From OLB6 sp964467455 (GTDB lineage: Bacteria > Bacteroidota > Ignavibacteria > Kapaibacteriales > Kapaibacteriaceae), in the NCBI GenBank assembly GCA_964467455.1, contig CAYXQJ010000006.1, forward strand, positions 104,451 to 168,450: 64,000 nucleotides of DNA, written 5' to 3'. A program made the position numbers and the translations under genes. The notes under the pieces are model-generated. The model worked only from the letters and a program-made list of their open reading frames with translations, was not told the DNA's origin and did not search any database. This document shows, in pieces, positions 1-8,279 of this stretch (position 1 is its first letter; every line of letters begins with the position of its first letter).

Positions 1-1863
1 ACCGGTCCGTCGCTTGATTATCGCGAGAGCTCTTCATCACTGTTGTTTGCCTTCGCACTGGCATTGTTGTTGGTCTACCTGATCCTTGCGGCTCAGTTCG
101 AAAGTTTTGTCGACCCGCTCACGATCATGCTCACCGTGCCGTTGGCCTTGGCCGGTGCTGTTCTCTCGCTCTGGCTAACAGGCGATACGCTGAACATCTT
201 TTCGCAGATCGGCGTCATCGTGCTGATCGGTATCGTCACGAAGAACGGTATCCTCATCGTCGAGTTCGCCAATCAATTACACGAACAAGGCAAGAGCTGG
301 CACGATGCCGTGATCGAAGCAGCGTCGTTGCGCTTCCGTCCGATCCTCATGACCTCTGCAGCCACTATCCTTGGTGCACTGCCGATCGCCCTGTCCCTCG
401 GTGCAGCATCAACCTCACGCGTTGGTATGGGTGTGGTGGTGGTAGGGGGCATGATCCTTTCCACGTTCTTGACCTTGATCGTAGTGCCGAGTTTGTACAT
501 CACGTTGAGTAAACTCAAACGCGTTCCTCGGAAGCCTCGGAATGACAAGGCTAATGTTTCTGTCGGTGCGATCGTGGTGATGCTCGGGCTTCTGGCCGGC
601 AGCACCAGCGTATCTGCCGATACATTGACGTTGCAGGATGCGATCTCAACAGCATTGCGCAACAACTTCGATGTGCAGATCGCACGACAGGATTCGTTGA
701 TCGCGAAGAATATCGGCGATACGAAGATCACCGGCTTTCTTCCGACGTTGGATGTGAATGGCAATTACACCGATGGTTCTAACAACCTTTCGCAGACGTT
801 GTCGAATGGCGGTGTGATCGAGCGTGATGGTGCAGGATATTCAAACTTGAATGCCAATGCTGCCTTGATATGGACGTTGTTCGACGGTCTGCAGATGTTC
901 GCACAAGCCGATCGCGCGACGGCGCTCGAGAAAGAAGGTCTTGCACGCGTGCAGAGTCGGATGGCTTATCTGATCGCCGACGTCATCACCGCCTACAACG
1001 CCATCGTTGCAACGCAGAAGTTCCTTGTCACTGCCGACAGTGCGTTGGTGTTGGGCGAGCAGCGCTACACCATCGAAAAGTATCGCTACGATGTCGGCTC
1101 TGCCTCAGGTGTCGAACTAGCGCAAGCCGAGATCGACCGCAACAGTCAGCGCGCCTTGGTCATCCGCACGCGCACCGACCTCAACAACGCCAAGGCCGCG
1201 TTGAACACCTTGTTAGCGCGCGATCCCGCAACGGCCTTCGATGCAACGGCAGACCTCGCCATCCCGGCCATGCCGACGCGCGACGAGATCATCTCGTCCA
1301 TCGACAAGACAAATCCCGACGTCCTTGCTGCCGAACACGCCATGGCCGCAGCATCGGCGCACGTTCGTGAAGCCACCTCGACCTTCATGCCCACCATTGC
1401 AGCGGTAGGGGGCTATCAGTTCACCCGCAACACCGCTGAGGCCGGCTTCTTGCTGGAGAACATCTCGAACGGATGGAATGTGGGACTCACGTTTCGATGG
1501 AATCTCTTCAACGGTCTTGCCGACCAACTCGAACGTGAACGTCGCACCGTCATCAACGAGCGCATGCGTTTGGACTACGATGCCATCCGCAACGACCTTA
1601 TCGGCCTTGCCGACCGAACGCTGCGCAGCTATCAAGCCGCCGGCGAATTGTTGGACATCCAACGTGCATCGTACACTGCCGCCGAGCGAAATGCCCGCAT
1701 CGCCTTAGAGAAACTACGAGTCGGGACCATCACGCCCCTTGAAGTCCGTCAAACCTTCCAAACCCTTCTAGAGGTCGGCGAAAACCTCGCCCGTTTGGAA
1801 TACGACCAACGACTGGCCGCAACGGAGGTGCTGCGGATCGCGGGGAGGCTGGTCGCACCGTGA
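1..1863 (+). CDS. RND efflux permease C-terminus fused to a TolC-like outer-membrane channel (5' partial)
   Basis: The frame is open from base 1, so the gene starts before the window. The first ~165 visible residues are the last transmembrane block of an HAE1-type RND drug-efflux permease: the stretches LILAAQFESFVDPL, IGIVTKNGILIVEFANQ and RFRPILMTSAATILGALPIA are typical. Without a stop the frame continues through a hydrophobic segment (VGAIVVMLGLLAGSTSVSA, like a signal peptide) into a complete TolC-type protein of ~410 residues with two long helical repeats. Permease and outer-membrane channel normally come from separate genes; CzcA-TolC fusions are known in Bacteroidota. Internal GTG/ATG codons at 574, 577 and 580 could allow separate translation of the TolC part. 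The hydrophobic segment could be cleaved to free TolC. The family call is firm; one polypeptide versus two is inference. Confidence 0.85.
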   Translation, partial: TGPSLDYRESSSSLLFAFALALLLVYLILAAQFESFVDPLTIMLTVPLALAGAVLSLWLTGDTLNIFSQIGVIVLIGIVTKNGILIVEFANQLHEQGKSWHDAVIEAASLRFRPILMTSAATILGALPIALSLGAASTSRVGMGVVVVGGMILSTFLTLIVVPSLYITLSKLKRVPRKPRNDKANVSVGAIVVMLGLLAGSTSVSADTLTLQDAISTALRNNFDVQIARQDSLIAKNIGDTKITGFLPTLDVNGNYTDGSNNLSQTLSNGGVIERDGAGYSNLNANAALIWTLFDGLQMFAQADRATALEKEGLARVQSRMAYLIADVITAYNAIVATQKFLVTADSALVLGEQRYTIEKYRYDVGSASGVELAQAEIDRNSQRALVIRTRTDLNNAKAALNTLLARDPATAFDATADLAIPAMPTRDEIISSIDKTNPDVLAAEHAMAAASAHVREATSTFMPTIAAVGGYQFTRNTAEAGFLLENISNGWNVGLTFRWNLFNGLADQLERERRTVINERMRLDYDAIRNDLIGLADRTLRSYQAAGELLDIQRASYTAAERNARIALEKLRVGTITPLEVRQTFQTLLEVGENLARLEYDQRLAATEVLRIAGRLVAP

Positions 1864-2004
1864 CCTGAAGGAGACCTGAAGGGGACCTGAAGGAGACCTG
1901 AAGGAGACCTGAAGGCGACCTGAAGGAGACCTGAAGGAGACCTGAAGGCGACCTGAAGGCGACCTGAAGGAGACCTGAAGGCGACCTGAAGGGGAAGTGA
2001 AGGT
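1862..2004. repeat. 11-bp tandem repeat, 12 copies, abutting a stop codon
   Basis: The unit is GACCTGAAGG followed by A, C or G. Twelve units run head to tail with only the 11th base changing, followed by one degenerate unit. The TGA stop of the RND-TolC gene shares its last two bases with the first unit. Eleven bases is close to one helical turn. Minus-strand frames over the array give a false protein repeat (FRSPSGLLQV-like). Confidence 0.95.
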
Positions 2005-2102
2005 GTTGAGGGTTTCTTGTAGGTTCGTAGGGACATATAGACAGAGGCAGCGTTATTCTCACGATACTTGATAGACCGTATCCGAGGCCGGAGTCTCGGG
2101 CT

Positions 2103-2954
2103 GTGCAGATCGCGACGGTGATCGGTGTGGGCGTATTCATAGCCGTGTTCTTGTTACTCTTCAAGCCGTTTGGGTTGCATGATGACTATCCTGGTCGCAC
2201 CTCCATCATCATGGGCTATGGGGCGATCACATCGCTGGTGTTGGCGATCACGATGCTGTTGTTGCCGCTGGCCTTTGCATCGTGGTACGAAGAGCGACGA
2301 TGGACGGTAGGCAAAGAACTCTTGACGTCCTCCTTGACCGTATTCATGATCGGTCTTGCCAATGCCATCTACACGGCCCAGATCTTCGATTGGCATCTCA
2401 CCATGTCGTTGATCATCAACTTTCAGATCATCACCGTGATCGTTGGTGTGTTCCCGATGGCCTTTCTCGTGCTGCTACGATATCGTCAGCAGAGTGTGGT
2501 GTATGATCGCGGGGCACGCGGGTTGAATAACCGAATAACAGAACAACCGAATAACCGAATGTCATTCCGAGCCGAAGCGAGGAACGAACAACCGAATGCA
2601 GATTTGGGTAGCAACGAGAAGTCGAGCTCTCTAGCTGACCAGCTGACTAACCTATTAGCGATCGAGGCCGCTGACAACTACGTCACCGAATATTGGCACA
2701 GCCCCAAGGGAGTGCGGCAAAACCTCGTGCGGGTAACGATGAAGATGATCGAGGAGCGTCCTGATCTGCCCCCTACCATGATGCGGTGTCACCGGTCGTG
2801 GTTTGTGAATCTGGACCATGTTGAGAGGGTGTCGGGGAATGCGCAGGGATACCGGCTGCACCTGCCGCATGGGCTGGAGGTTCCGGTGGCCCGGACGCGG
2901 TCGGCGGAGCTGGAGCGCCGTTTGCCCCACCGTTCGCCCCTTCGCCCCAAATAG
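2103..2954 (+). CDS. Membrane-bound LytTR-family transcription regulator
   Basis: The N-terminal half has about four hydrophobic helices (residues ~5-22, 37-60, 73-92, 98-125). The C-terminal ~100 residues form a LytTR DNA-binding domain, recognised by LLAIEAADNYVTEY, MRCHRSWFVNLDHV and the final ARTR. Such proteins join a membrane sensor directly to the DNA-binding domain without a receiver. The linker (residues ~139-179) is built from repeated words (CCGAATAAC and a TCATTCCGAGC...AGCGAGGA element) and is probably an insertion. The first ordinary start is GTG 2103. However, the frame is open from 2031, and the residues before it (LDRPYPRPESRAVQ) look like the conserved beginning of this family, so a non-standard ATT (2055) or ATA (2064) start is possible. 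Confidence 0.8.
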   Translation: MQIATVIGVGVFIAVFLLLFKPFGLHDDYPGRTSIIMGYGAITSLVLAITMLLLPLAFASWYEERRWTVGKELLTSSLTVFMIGLANAIYTAQIFDWHLTMSLIINFQIITVIVGVFPMAFLVLLRYRQQSVVYDRGARGLNNRITEQPNNRMSFRAEARNEQPNADLGSNEKSSSLADQLTNLLAIEAADNYVTEYWHSPKGVRQNLVRVTMKMIEERPDLPPTMMRCHRSWFVNLDHVERVSGNAQGYRLHLPHGLEVPVARTRSAELERRLPHRSPLRPK

Positions 2955-2955
2955 C

Positions 2956-2987
2956 TTGTCCATCGGGACTTAGCGCGCGTACGTTCG
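2956..2987 (+). promoter_or_regulatory. Candidate Bacteroidota-type promoter
   Basis: TTG at 2956-2958 is followed after 21 bp by TACGTTCG at 2980-2987. This is one base off the TAnnTTTG -7 box, at the usual spacing from a -33 TTG. It lies just before the 3032 gene. Confidence 0.4.
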
Positions 2988-3031
2988 CAGCGTTGAACAC
3001 AACGATGTTTCATGCGAACGAAGGAATCGGC

Positions 3032-3715
3032 ATGGTTGGACTCATGATCGAAGCGCTGCGGATACCGCTGATGGTGGTGCATGTTGCCGCAGGAGTGGTG
3101 TGTTTGTTGGTGGGCACGTATCTCGCGATCGCGCGAAAGGGCACGCCGTTGCACCGTCAGCTGGGGCGTTTGTATTTCCGCGGCATGATGGTGATCTGTG
3201 GGACGGGCGTGGTGTTGGCGACGACGACCGGGAACGTTGTGTTACTGATGATCGCCGTCTTCAGCGGCTACATGGCTGTGGCGGGGTATCGGTCGCCGAA
3301 GATCCGTCGACAAGGTCGCCCGCGGTTGATCGACTACGTCGCGGCGGGGTTGATGCTTTCGCTAGGTGTTGCCATGCTCGCCTGGGGCGTGACGGTCGCC
3401 TCGGTGGTGCTGGTGGTGTTTGGTGGTATTGGCGTGGGGATGGCGGCGGGGGATCTGCGGCTGTTCCACCAACTCGGGATACATGTTTCCCGGCATCTTA
3501 CTTCCCCGGCAATGTTCCCCGGCATCTTACTTCCCCGGCAACAACGGCAGCTTGATCGCCGGCATCACATCATGATGTCAAGCTCGTTGATCTCCATATG
3601 GACCGCGTTCTTGGTCAACAATGTCATGTTTGAGCCGGCGTGGATAGTGTGGATGTTGCCAACTGTTGTTGGAAGCGCAGCCATAACACATAGTCTTAGA
3701 AAGCGATTTGCATGA
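3032..3715 (+). CDS. Small multi-pass membrane protein, DUF2306-like
   Basis: About six hydrophobic segments and the stretch HRQLGRLYFRGMMV suggest a DUF2306-like membrane protein of unknown function. The frame could start at TTG 2993 or ATG 3005. I prefer ATG 3032 because AAGGAA lies 6-7 nt upstream. Residues ~150-171 (HVSRHLTSPAMF and following) are encoded by the CCCCGGC palindromic repeat seen again just after the stop codon. The repeat has therefore entered the frame without breaking it, between two membrane segments. Function unknown. Confidence 0.65.
   Translation: MVGLMIEALRIPLMVVHVAAGVVCLLVGTYLAIARKGTPLHRQLGRLYFRGMMVICGTGVVLATTTGNVVLLMIAVFSGYMAVAGYRSPKIRRQGRPRLIDYVAAGLMLSLGVAMLAWGVTVASVVLVVFGGIGVGMAAGDLRLFHQLGIHVSRHLTSPAMFPGILLPRQQRQLDRRHHIMMSSSLISIWTAFLVNNVMFEPAWIVWMLPTVVGSAAITHSLRKRFA
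3488..3545. repeat. CCCCGGC-type interspersed repeat inside a gene
   Basis: Words of the form CCCCGGCATCTTACTT and CCCCGGCAA repeat twice. Each CCGG-rich word can pair with its neighbour. The same words recur at 3717-3778. The insertion keeps the host frame open. Confidence 0.85.
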
Positions 3716-3716
3716 A

Positions 3717-3778
3717 ATGCCGGGGAACTTACTTCCCCGGCAACATTCCCCGGCATCTTACTTCCCCGGCAAGGAGAG
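3717..3778. repeat. CCCCGGC-type repeat between convergent genes
   Basis: Two more copies of the words at 3488-3545, including the near-palindrome TGCCGGGGAACTTACTTC followed by CCCGGCA. They lie between two convergent genes and could form hairpins acting as a two-way terminator. This is inferred from symmetry only. Confidence 0.75.
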
Positions 3779-3805
3779 TGGGCAAGGAGAGGGATGGAGA
3801 GGGAT

Positions 3806-6718
3806 TTAGTACGGGAAGAGGTCGTCCTTCGTCACCACCCGCACCCGCCCATACTTCTCCAGCGCCTTGAGGTCGATCTTCTCCTTCGAGCCCATCACCA
3901 CGATCACCTTGCAGCGGTCTTTCACCGCCGTCCGGTAGAACTTCTGCAGGTCGTCCATCGTGAAGGCATCGAGCTGTTGATAGATGTAGGGGGCCTGTGG
4001 CGTCCGGATCTTGGTCTCGAAGGTGTTGAGGTAGGAGTAGAGGATTCGGATACCCTCCCAACGCTCGGTTTCAATGGATTGGCGGACCGACTCTCGGGCG
4101 TGTTCCAGCGTCGCCGGGATCACCGGCATGTCGTTGATCAACTCGCGCATGCCGTCAATGGCGTCTATGAGCTTGTCGGCCTGTGTACCGATCGTGGCTT
4201 GCACGAGATACGGATTAAGGGTATCCCACGGCGTCTGCACCCACGTGCTGGTGCTGTACGCCAAGGCCTTCGATTCACGCAGTGTCTGGAAGACGATCGA
4301 GCCCATGCCGCCGTCGAAGTAGTCGCCGAACATCCGCGTCGAGAGCATGAGCGTCGAGTCGAGGTGAGGGAGGGATCGACCGAACATGATGACCTCGGCC
4401 TGGACCATGTCTTGATCAAAGAAAATGACCTCGGCCGTGTCCAATGATCGATACTGGTACCGATCCCACGATGGCTCGGGCTGTAGTGTTGCCGGCGCAC
4501 GATGGTACTTCCGTAGCACGGAGGCGGCGTCGCTTACTTGACGTGGACCGTAGTAGAGAACGCGATGTTCGACGTTCAGTAATCGACGCAGTCTGTCCAT
4601 GAGATCCTTGGACGTCACAGCGTCCAGTTCGTCATTCGTTAACTCCTGCATCGTAGAGTTTCGCGTTCCATACTGCGCATACGGAAGTATGCCACGGTAG
4701 AGGATCGCGTACTTGTCGTTCAACATGTCGGCGCGACTCTTCTTGAGTCGCTCTTTCAGGGATCGCAGCGCATCTTCATCCGCTACACAGTCCGTGATCT
4801 GATGCCACAAAAGTTTCACACTCTCATCAAAGGTCTCGTCTAAGGTCACCAGAGAGATCGCCGTTGACATGCTGCTACTCCAACCGTTCAGCTCCATGCC
4901 TAGTCGATACTGCTCCCGTGCGATCTGTTCGACCGTCATCGTCTTTGTTGGCAAATACCGAAGGTAGGTCAAGGCCAGACCTAGGTACCGATCTCTCAAC
5001 AAGCCGTCCTTGACGGAGATCGTCACCTCCGTTCGCTGGTCGATCTCATTCTTTGCGGCATAGATCGGAATGTCCTTGCGGATCGCATCCTTCGCTACAT
5101 CTCTGTCGAAGTTGAGGAACTGCGGCGTGATGCGGCGTACCGGACGCGACATCAGTTGCTGTGCGAAGGCCGACATGGTATCGCGATTCAACGTCACCGG
5201 TGTGATCGGTGGCTTTTCTACCTGTACGAGATCCTCGCGTTCACCGGTGCGCTTGTAGACGACAACGTAGTTGTTGTTGTAATACGTGTTGGCAACCCTG
5301 ATCACATCGGCCGGTGTGACCGATGCCATGCGGTCGATCGATCGCACATAGTCATCGTACGGCAGATTCAGCGAGATGGCTTCCATCATCCAATACGCGC
5401 GACCTTCCGCTTTGCGAAGCTGCTCCATCTCCTGCTTGCGCAGATCTCGAATGATCGCTTCGAAGAGTGTGGAATCGAATGCCCCCTTCTTGATCAATTC
5501 AACCTGTGAGAGAAACAGATCGCGAAGGTCCTCAAGGGATTGATCGGGATTTGGACGCGCAGTGACGTGTTGATAGCCGTAGTCCGCCATCGGACGTTGC
5601 GAGCACTGCATGCTCAAGACACGTTGCTTTTGTGTGATGTTGACGTCGATCAATCCCGTCTTGCCATTGGCAAGCAACATGTCCATCATCTTCAGCGCCG
5701 GCAGATCGGGATGATTCGCACCCGGCCATCGGAAGGCCAGCTCCATCCATTCTGCATCGGGTCCAAACACCGTCTTTTCGACAGGACTCTTGATAGGGGG
5801 CAGAGCATTCACCATCCACTTCGGTGCGGGCTTCGATGGCATGCTGCCAAGCGTACGTTCGATGATACGTGCGATCTCGTCGGGATCAACATCACCGGCA
5901 ATGACCACGATCATGTTCTCGGGCTGGTAGTAGGCGTCGTAATACTCTCTGATCCGCTTCATCGACGGATTCTTGAGATGTTCGATGGTTCCCAACGTGC
6001 TTTGTGTGCCGTACGTATGTGTTGGGAATAGCGATGCCATCAACGTGTCGTTGGCCAGCGAATAGTCTTCATCCAACGAGCCGTTCTTCTCTTCATAGAC
6101 GGCTTCGAGCTCCGTGTGGAAGAGGCGCAGTACCGGCTTGCGAAAACGTTCTGCCTCCAGCTCGTAATAGGCATCCAGTCGATTCGACGGCACGTTGTTG
6201 ACATAAACCGTCACATCAGTCGATGTGAACGCATTGGTTCCTTGACATCCCAGCGCTTGGCAGACTTTGTCGTACTCATTGGGGATCGCCAACGTTGCGG
6301 CAACGCCGCTCACACTATCGATCTGACGATAGATCGCTGCTCGTTGTTCGCTATTCGTGGTCACACGGTACTGTTCATAGAGCTCTTCGATCTGGGCGAT
6401 CATCGGAAGCTCTTTCGCTGGATCCAGAGTGCCGTACCGATCCGTACCCTTGAACACCATGTGCTCCAGGTAGTGGGCAAGCCCCGTTGCATCTGCCGGG
6501 TCGTTCTTACTCCCGGCCTTCACACAGATCAGACTCTGCACCCGCGGCTTGTCTTTCACCACACTCACCCACAACTGCAACCCATTCTTGAAGGTATATA
6601 GCCGCGCCTTCGCCGGATCACCCACCACTTGACGCTGCGCCACCGCAGAACCAAAGCCGAGAAAAATGAGAAGCAAGGGGAGAACACGACGTGTTCGAAC
6701 AAGCAATGCACTCAACAT
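3806..6718 (-). CDS. Exported M16-family zinc peptidase, two-domain (pitrilysin/PqqL-like)
   Basis: 970 residues, starting with a signal peptide (RRVLPLLLIFLGFGSAVAQ). The inverted zinc motif HYLEH (residues 82-86) in GLAHYLEHMVFKGT is followed ~75 residues later by the third ligand region LEAVYEEKNGSLDED. The length fits two M16 halves, the second lacking the motif as usual in this family. It probably degrades peptides in the periplasm. The start ATG has AGGAG 8-12 nt upstream, one of the few clear Shine-Dalgarno sites in this window. It converges with the gene ending at 3715. Confidence 0.9.
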   Translation of the reverse strand: MLSALLVRTRRVLPLLLIFLGFGSAVAQRQVVGDPAKARLYTFKNGLQLWVSVVKDKPRVQSLICVKAGSKNDPADATGLAHYLEHMVFKGTDRYGTLDPAKELPMIAQIEELYEQYRVTTNSEQRAAIYRQIDSVSGVAATLAIPNEYDKVCQALGCQGTNAFTSTDVTVYVNNVPSNRLDAYYELEAERFRKPVLRLFHTELEAVYEEKNGSLDEDYSLANDTLMASLFPTHTYGTQSTLGTIEHLKNPSMKRIREYYDAYYQPENMIVVIAGDVDPDEIARIIERTLGSMPSKPAPKWMVNALPPIKSPVEKTVFGPDAEWMELAFRWPGANHPDLPALKMMDMLLANGKTGLIDVNITQKQRVLSMQCSQRPMADYGYQHVTARPNPDQSLEDLRDLFLSQVELIKKGAFDSTLFEAIIRDLRKQEMEQLRKAEGRAYWMMEAISLNLPYDDYVRSIDRMASVTPADVIRVANTYYNNNYVVVYKRTGEREDLVQVEKPPITPVTLNRDTMSAFAQQLMSRPVRRITPQFLNFDRDVAKDAIRKDIPIYAAKNEIDQRTEVTISVKDGLLRDRYLGLALTYLRYLPTKTMTVEQIAREQYRLGMELNGWSSSMSTAISLVTLDETFDESVKLLWHQITDCVADEDALRSLKERLKKSRADMLNDKYAILYRGILPYAQYGTRNSTMQELTNDELDAVTSKDLMDRLRRLLNVEHRVLYYGPRQVSDAASVLRKYHRAPATLQPEPSWDRYQYRSLDTAEVIFFDQDMVQAEVIMFGRSLPHLDSTLMLSTRMFGDYFDGGMGSIVFQTLRESKALAYSTSTWVQTPWDTLNPYLVQATIGTQADKLIDAIDGMRELINDMPVIPATLEHARESVRQSIETERWEGIRILYSYLNTFETKIRTPQAPYIYQQLDAFTMDDLQKFYRTAVKDRCKVIVVMGSKEKIDLKALEKYGRVRVVTKDDLFPY

Positions 6719-6765
6719 CTGATATCTCCTGTGTAATTAGGGCTTCGACCAAGTCACGAAACTAC

Positions 6766-6855
6766 AACGTCACGGTTCTAGATGTCGCGGTTCTAGGTGT
6801 CGCAGACCTTGAAGTCGCTGTGCTAGATGTCGCAGACCTAGCTGTCGCTGTGCTA
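6766..6855. repeat. 15-bp tandem repeat, six copies, ending on the creD stop codon
   Basis: Six 15-bp units (GATGTCGCAGACCTA and variants) run from 6766 to 6855. The last three bases of the final unit form the stop codon (TAG on the minus strand) of the CreD-like gene. Related units recur at 59985-60104. Read forward, they would encode DVAVL-like pentads, but no convincing gene carries them. Confidence 0.9.
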
Positions 6856-8151
6856 GCTGTACTCATACCAATCGATCTTCCTCGTGCTATACATCAGCCC
6901 TGCCACGGCGGCGAACATGCCGATGGAGCCGATCATCAGCGAGTAGGTCTCGGCTTGAAGCAACGTGTAGATAAAGACGAAGAGAGCGCCCAACAAGCCC
7001 CCTACCAAGATGGCGTGTTTGTAGGTGCCGGTGACGAAGCGCATATAGATCGTGACGAGCACCGTGGTGAGCGCAGAGGAGATGAGGTAGGAGAGACTGA
7101 ACTGCAGAAGCTCACTATAGGCGATGAGCATTAGATAGAAGACCAGCAAGGCAAGACCAACAAGCAGGTATTGCATGGCGTGGATGCGACGTTTGCTGAT
7201 GACTTCGAGGATGAAGAAGAGTGCGAACGTGAGCAAAACGACCAGGATGACGTATTTGGTGGAGCGCTCGAGCTGGTGATAGAGGTCGACGGGATCGTTG
7301 AAGCTTACACCAAACGCAGACGCGGCGATGCGACCCGCAATGTCGCTATCAAAGACGAAGGCCTGACCGTACGAACGCGCAAAGTGCCCTGATCGCCAAA
7401 CTGCCTCAAAACCATTGTTCGACGTGGAATGACGGTCCGGCAAGATCGATCCCTGGAAGCTTGGATGTGGCCAAGGTGAACGAATGATGCATGTGGTGTT
7501 CTTGCCAAGAGGAGCTACTTCAAGGGACTCGGACCCACGTAGCGAGATCTTGATCTCATGACGTCCGAGTTCACTACCCGGAGCGCTAGAGGGGTCTAGT
7601 CGAAACGACGCCGCGATCACCTGACCACCACTGACGACGGATGTTGCCGTGGAAGGATGCAATTCGTACATGTTGTCGTTCCAATTCACGTAGAGCGGTG
7701 TGGCGATCCCGCGTGTGTCGGTGAGACAATATTCGATGGTGACTTGGTCCCACATCACATTGGCGGTATCAACACCAAGACTCTTCAGGTCGGGCGCAAC
7801 GAACGTGCCTTTCAGGGTTGCCGTACTCGAATACAGCAGAGCGGTATAGATCCCGCGATGCCGTTCATCGGTTTGGGCATCGATCTTGACATCCAACGTT
7901 GACGGCAGCACGATCACCTGTTGGGTCGTGCTGACACCTTGTACCAGCGTCGTCGTTCGCAGCGGAAGACGTAGGTATGGTCCCGCCACGACCTGCGGCC
8001 TGCCCCACGACTCACCGATCTCAGATGTGGCCTCTCGAAATCGTCCTTCACGCTCGGACACGAGTGACCCGATCAATCCGAGTCCAATGAGCATAACGGC
8101 GATCACCCCTACGATAAGGGCGATCTTGATAGCAAGCGGGTGGAGTTTCAT
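6853..8151 (-). CDS. creD: CreD-like inner membrane protein
   Basis: 432 residues from the ATG at 8151 (MKLHPLAIKIALIVGVIAVM). The protein has one N-terminal membrane segment, a large periplasmic domain (RPQVVAGPYLRLPL region and GRHEIKISLRGSESL), then about five C-terminal membrane helices. This layout matches CreD, a protein that changes envelope stress and beta-lactam responses in Gammaproteobacteria; its mechanism is unknown. No creBC-type partner lies nearby. The frame extends upstream to 8241 but that part is encoded by the GGTTGGTGG repeat, so I rejected it. The stop codon lies in a 15-bp repeat array. Confidence 0.8.
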   Translation of the reverse strand: MKLHPLAIKIALIVGVIAVMLIGLGLIGSLVSEREGRFREATSEIGESWGRPQVVAGPYLRLPLRTTTLVQGVSTTQQVIVLPSTLDVKIDAQTDERHRGIYTALLYSSTATLKGTFVAPDLKSLGVDTANVMWDQVTIEYCLTDTRGIATPLYVNWNDNMYELHPSTATSVVSGGQVIAASFRLDPSSAPGSELGRHEIKISLRGSESLEVAPLGKNTTCIIRSPWPHPSFQGSILPDRHSTSNNGFEAVWRSGHFARSYGQAFVFDSDIAGRIAASAFGVSFNDPVDLYHQLERSTKYVILVVLLTFALFFILEVISKRRIHAMQYLLVGLALLVFYLMLIAYSELLQFSLSYLISSALTTVLVTIYMRFVTGTYKHAILVGGLLGALFVFIYTLLQAETYSLMIGSIGMFAAVAGLMYSTRKIDWYEYS

Positions 8152-8191
8152 CGTGGTCCGTGGTTGGTGGTCAGTGGTTGGTGGTAACGCC
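8152..8191. repeat. GGTTGGTGG-type word repeat
   Basis: Variants of GTGGTCCGTGGTTGGTGG follow one another immediately before the creD start. The same words reappear at 58951-59002, where they encode a signal peptide. Confidence 0.8.
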
Positions 8192-8237
8192 GCCTGTGAA
8201 GACTTATTTGAAATCCCCCTTAATTTCGCTGGTTCAC

Positions 8238-8272
8238 TCAACCCTATACCCTCAACCCTAATACACTAGAGA
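8238..8272. repeat. CAACCCT-type word repeat upstream of fumC
   Basis: CTCAACCCTATACCCTCAAC followed by CCTAATACACTAG. The same words occur at 14415-14460, 21973-22008 and 51229-51261, usually ending in a CTAG-containing tail. The copy ends eight bases before the fumC start. Confidence 0.8.
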
Positions 8273-8279
8273 ACCATCC

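Noticed and set aside
1862..2004. 11-bp array considered as a CRISPR or iteron origin
   Set aside because: No spacers, no cas genes; units too short and continuous. No rep gene, dnaA box cluster or A+T-rich unwinding region nearby.
1730..2164. Minus-strand open frames with FRSPSGLLQV-type protein repeats
   Set aside because: They only translate the 11-bp DNA repeat; 11 is not a multiple of three, so all frames give the same pattern. No start region or family.
3794..4447. Long frames opposite the M16 peptidase and opposite the sortilin-like, phytase-like, methylase-like and metalloprotease genes
   Set aside because: High-GC antisense shadows: no conserved motifs, and the opposite strand has a clear family match.
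6691..7134. Plus-strand frame with DVAVL-type pentapeptides
   Set aside because: Product of the 15-bp repeat read forward, then antisense of creD. The spacing resembles pentapeptide-repeat proteins but the rest is a shadow.
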